Under the pieces are notes generated by a model. The model was given only the letters and a program-made list of their open reading frames with translations, searched no databases and was not told the origin of the DNA. A stretch of DNA of 64,000 nt from Mesorhizobium sp. (GTDB lineage: Bacteria; Pseudomonadota; Alphaproteobacteria; Rhizobiales; Rhizobiaceae), in contig SAQL01000011.1 in NCBI GenBank assembly GCA_004020645.1, positions 1 to 64,000 of the forward strand. Reading direction: 5' to 3'. The translations under genes and the position numbers were made by a program. Each line of letters opens with the position of its first letter. Position 1 is the first letter of the stretch. This document shows, piece after piece, positions 61,326 to 64,000 of this stretch.

Positions 61326-62324
61326 TCAGCCGAGCTGCTGAACGACCGTGTAAGGATCATACTTGGCGAAGTCGGTTTCCGGCACCTTGACGCCGAGCAG
61401 TTCAAGGTTACGCGTCAGGTTCATGGGCTTGGCGGTGCCCGTCAGCACAGAAGCCACCACCGGCTCGTGCAGCGGGAACTGGAACGCCGCCGCGGCAAGC
61501 GGGTAGCCGGCCTCGGCGGCGATTTTTTCCATGGCGCCGACGCGGTCAAGAATGTTCTGGGTAGCCGGCAGGTAATCGAAATGCGCACCCGGCACCGGGC
61601 CGGTTGCCAGGATGCCGGAATTGAAGACGCCACCGATGATCAGCGAGGTTTGCAGTTGCCGGCAAAGCGGCAGCAATTCGGCTTCGGCGGTGCGGTCGAG
61701 CAGCGAATAGCGGCTGGCGAGCAGGATGCAGTCGAGCGGCGCCTGGCGCAGCACATCGAGACAGATCTGCACCTCGTTGACGCCAAGGCCGTAGGCGGAA
61801 ATGACCCTGGACGACTTCAGCTCTTCCAGCGCCTTCAGCCCGCCATCCATAAACTGGCGGAAATGCAGCTTCGTCTTCTCGACGCCATGCGTATAGACGC
61901 CGATGTCGTGAACGAACAGGATGTCGATTCGATTGAGGCCAAGCCGCGCATAGCTGAACTCGACCGAGCGCATGATGCCGTCGTAGGAATAGTCGTAGTC
62001 GAGCGCAAATGGCAGCGGATCGACATAGGAATGGTCCGGAATCTGGTCTTCCGGCACCGGCCGCAACAGGCGCCCGACCTTGGTCGACAGCACGTAGGAG
62101 TCCCGCGGCTTGTCACGCAGGAAATCGCCGAAGCGGCGTTCCGAGAGACCGAAGCCGTAGAAGGGGGCGGTATCAAAATAGCGCAAGCCGGCATCCCAGG
62201 CGACCTGCAGCGTCTGCATCGCTGCCTCGCGCGGGCAAGCCCGGTAGAGGCCGCCGATTGCCGCGCCACCGAAGCTGACCTCGGTTATTTCCAGCGCGGT
62301 GCTGCCGACACGGCGTTTCTTCAT
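61326..62324 (-). CDS. aldo/keto reductase, D-threo-aldose 1-dehydrogenase-like
   Basis: This 332-aa protein starts MKKRRVGSTALEITEVSFGGAAIGG at 62324 after GGAGG. The AKR catalytic tetrad is visible: Asp and Tyr of YFDTAPFYGFGLSERR, Lys of VLSTKVGRLL, and His of ILFVHDIG. The overall pattern (VDPLPFALDYDYSYDGIMRSVEFSYARLGLNRIDILFVHD) is that of L-fucose/D-threo-aldose 1-dehydrogenases, which oxidise aldoses to lactones. With the following UxaA-type dehydratase this suggests an oxidative, non-phosphorylating sugar route fed by the importer. Confidence 0.88.
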   Translation of the reverse strand: MKKRRVGSTALEITEVSFGGAAIGGLYRACPREAAMQTLQVAWDAGLRYFDTAPFYGFGLSERRFGDFLRDKPRDSYVLSTKVGRLLRPVPEDQIPDHSYVDPLPFALDYDYSYDGIMRSVEFSYARLGLNRIDILFVHDIGVYTHGVEKTKLHFRQFMDGGLKALEELKSSRVISAYGLGVNEVQICLDVLRQAPLDCILLASRYSLLDRTAEAELLPLCRQLQTSLIIGGVFNSGILATGPVPGAHFDYLPATQNILDRVGAMEKIAAEAGYPLAAAAFQFPLHEPVVASVLTGTAKPMNLTRNLELLGVKVPETDFAKYDPYTVVQQLG

Positions 62325-62381
62325 GCAAAGCCTCCCACCGGCCATTGCCTGGCCCGCCGCTTGAGTCAGTTATTGGCTGGT

Positions 62382-63887
62382 CTAGAGGGTCGCCCCGAGA
62401 TGCCACGGCACGAATTCATTGTCGCCGTAGCCGAACTCCTCGCTCTTGGTCTTGCGGCCGGAAGCCGTCTCGACGATCAGTTCGAAAATCTCGCGGCCCA
62501 TGCCGGCGATGGTCTTTTCGCCCGAGGCGATGACGCCGCAATTTACGTCCATGTCCTCTTCCATGATGTGGTACATCGTCGAGTTGCTGGCGACCTTGAT
62601 CGATGGTGTCGGCCGGCAGCCGAAGCAGGAACCGCGGCCGGTGGTGAAGACGATGACGTTGGCGCCGCCCGCGACCTGGCCGGTGGCGGAGACCGGGTCG
62701 TAGCCGGGCGTATCCATGAACACCAGGCCGTGCCCGCTGACCTTCTCGGCATAGCCGAAGACACCGTTGAGCGGCGTCTGGCCGCCCTTGGCGACCGCGC
62801 CAAGCGACTTCTCCAAAATGGTGGTCAGGCCGCCGCGCTTGTTGCCGGGCGACGGATTGTTGTCGATGGAAGCGCCGTGCTTGGCGACATGGTCTTCCCA
62901 CCATTTTACATAGCCGTCGAGCTTGGCGGCGATCTCCGGGGTCGCCGCGCGATAGGCGAGCAGATGCTCGGCGCCGTAGATTTCCGTCGTCTCGGAGAGG
63001 ATGCCGATGCCGCCGACGCCGGCCAGGATGTCGACGGCGGCGCCCAGCGCCGGATTGGCGGTGATGCCGGACATGCCGTCGGAGCCGCCGCATTGCAGGC
63101 CGACGACGATCTCGCTGACCGGGATCGGCTCACGCTCGAGCTTGCCGACCTCCTCGGCGATCTCGGCCAGCACGCCCATTGCCTTCTCGACCGATTTGCG
63201 CGAGCCGCCGGCTTCCTGGATGTTGAAATGGCGTTTTCCCGCGGCGACGCCTTTCTGGCCATAGAGGGTGAGCTGGTTGACCTCGCAGCCGAGACCGACC
63301 ATCAGCACGCCGCCGAAATTCGGATGGCGGGCATAGCCGGCCAGCGTGCGGTGCAGCACCATCATGCCGTCGCCGGTTGCGCTCATGCCGCAGCCCTGGC
63401 CGTGGACGATGGGAACGAAGCCGTCAATGCCCGGATATCTGGGCAGCAGCGTGCGGTTCGCCTCGTCGGCGATGGCGTGGCAAACGGTGGCCGAGCAATT
63501 GACGCTGGCGAGAATGCCGATGAAATTGCGCGTGCCGGAACGGCCGTCGGAGCGACGGTAGCCCATGAAGGTGCGGGCGCGGTCGGCCTCGGTCGCGTGC
63601 ACGGCTTCGCTCGGCGGCACCACCGGCAAACGCCCGGACTCGAATACCAGATTGTGCGAATGGACATGCTCGCCGGGCGCAATGTCCTGGGTGGCGCGGC
63701 CGATCGCCTGGGCGTATTTGACCACGGCCTCGCCGGCGGCGATCGGCTTGATCGCCACCTTGTGGCCAGGTTCGATCAGCGCCGTGGCGATGGCGCCGCC
63801 CGGCAGCACCGCGCCGATCTCGATGCGGCCGTTGGCGACCGCGACATTGTCGGCGGGAGACAGAAGAATGCTGTTTGCGGCGTTCAC
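62382..63887 (-). CDS. UxaA/GarD-family sugar-acid dehydratase (altronate dehydratase-like)
   Basis: This 501-aa protein has an N-terminal SAF-like domain (GRIEIGAVLPGGAIATALIEPGHKVAIKPIAAGEAVVKY) and the UxaA core: GYRRSDGRSGTRNFIGILASVNCSATVC, HGQGCGMSATGDGM, VGLQCGGSDGMSGITANPALGAAVD, DTPGYDPVSATGQVAGGANVIVFTTGRGSCFGCRPTPSIKVASNS. Length matches altronate dehydratase (about 495 aa). Related enzymes act on galactarate. Its neighbours favour a sugar acid made by the aldo/keto reductase, so the altronate label is only family-level. Confidence 0.88.
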   Translation of the reverse strand: MNAANSILLSPADNVAVANGRIEIGAVLPGGAIATALIEPGHKVAIKPIAAGEAVVKYAQAIGRATQDIAPGEHVHSHNLVFESGRLPVVPPSEAVHATEADRARTFMGYRRSDGRSGTRNFIGILASVNCSATVCHAIADEANRTLLPRYPGIDGFVPIVHGQGCGMSATGDGMMVLHRTLAGYARHPNFGGVLMVGLGCEVNQLTLYGQKGVAAGKRHFNIQEAGGSRKSVEKAMGVLAEIAEEVGKLEREPIPVSEIVVGLQCGGSDGMSGITANPALGAAVDILAGVGGIGILSETTEIYGAEHLLAYRAATPEIAAKLDGYVKWWEDHVAKHGASIDNNPSPGNKRGGLTTILEKSLGAVAKGGQTPLNGVFGYAEKVSGHGLVFMDTPGYDPVSATGQVAGGANVIVFTTGRGSCFGCRPTPSIKVASNSTMYHIMEEDMDVNCGVIASGEKTIAGMGREIFELIVETASGRKTKSEEFGYGDNEFVPWHLGATL

Positions 63888-63963
63888 GGGCAGTTTCCTG
63901 GGTGTTCCTGGGATGCGCTAGCGGATTGACACGCGCCTGTTAAAAGCTAATGTCTTTTATCGT

Positions 63964-63994
63964 GAAAAAACAGTTTTGCGTCAATTGTTTTTTC
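63964..63994. promoter_or_regulatory. inverted repeat upstream of the UxaA-type gene
   Basis: Perfect arms GAAAAAACA (63964-63972) and TGTTTTTTC (63986-63994) flank a 13-bp spacer, 77 bp before the start codon. It could be an operator or lie near the promoter. The region is cut by the window edge. Confidence 0.4.
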
Positions 63995-64000
63995 GTGACG

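Noticed and set aside
61287..63929. Open frame of about 880 codons on the plus strand opposite the aldo/keto reductase and UxaA-type genes
   Set aside because: Same reason: antisense to two well-conserved enzymes and no recognisable motif or ribosome site.

Overview
The window looks like chromosome (or chromid) of a high-GC alphaproteobacterium of the Rhizobiales, most likely Mesorhizobium or a close Phyllobacteriaceae relative. This is an inference from gene content (many sugar ABC importers, rhizobial-type phn genes, a short second FtsZ), GTG/TTG starts with 4-bp ATGA/GTGA gene overlaps, and many small palindromic intergenic repeats. I see no rRNA, tRNA, transposase, phage gene or CRISPR array.

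Layout. 1-1.6 kb: a terminator, a small DUF6429 gene and a tail-less FtsZ. 1.8-4.8 kb: divergent SDR oxidoreductase and mannonate dehydratase (uxuA), then a sugar 3-epimerase-like TIM barrel. 4.9-14.0 kb: a complete sugar catabolic island. A ribose-type ABC importer, FGGY kinase and DeoR regulator run on the minus strand; a class II aldolase, second FGGY kinase and HAD-IIA protein run on the plus strand. 14.1-21.2 kb: a gamma-glutamyltransferase-like gene convergent with a dipeptide-type ABC importer. One ATPase of that importer carries an in-frame palindromic repeat insertion. 21.4-26.2 kb: an M24 peptidase/creatinase-like gene behind a four-copy 19-bp operator-like array, then a cupin / TIM-barrel / UPF0261 (Tm-1-like) operon divergent from its TetR regulator. 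26.5-32.2 kb: a six-gene carbohydrate importer with two different ATPases and a 69-aa membrane protein. 32.2-38.5 kb: AraC/MFS and TetR/SDR pairs, an amidase and a 2-hydroxyacid dehydrogenase. 37.5-45.2 kb: a sugar or sugar-acid catabolic locus with an FCD-type GntR regulator, an enolase-superfamily dehydratase, three xylose-isomerase-like TIM barrels and a Gfo/Idh/MocA dehydrogenase. 45.2-56.1 kb: the C-P lyase cluster phnF / phnGHIJKL-hexapeptide transferase-phnCDEE, without phnM or phnN in this window. 56.4-64 kb: zinc dehydrogenase, a second ribose-type importer, an aldo/keto reductase and a UxaA-family dehydratase.

How it fits together. The window is a block of scavenging modules, each pairing an importer with catabolic enzymes and usually a local regulator. 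A recurring palindrome, TGGT-N3-ACCA (the FadR/FCD GntR operator pattern), lies upstream of the GntR operon, its divergent neighbour and the importer at 26.5 kb, and in a tandem array before the M24 gene. This suggests one dispersed regulon over 20 kb. At least six small palindromic repeats occur (two families twice), and two copies have entered coding sequence in frame.
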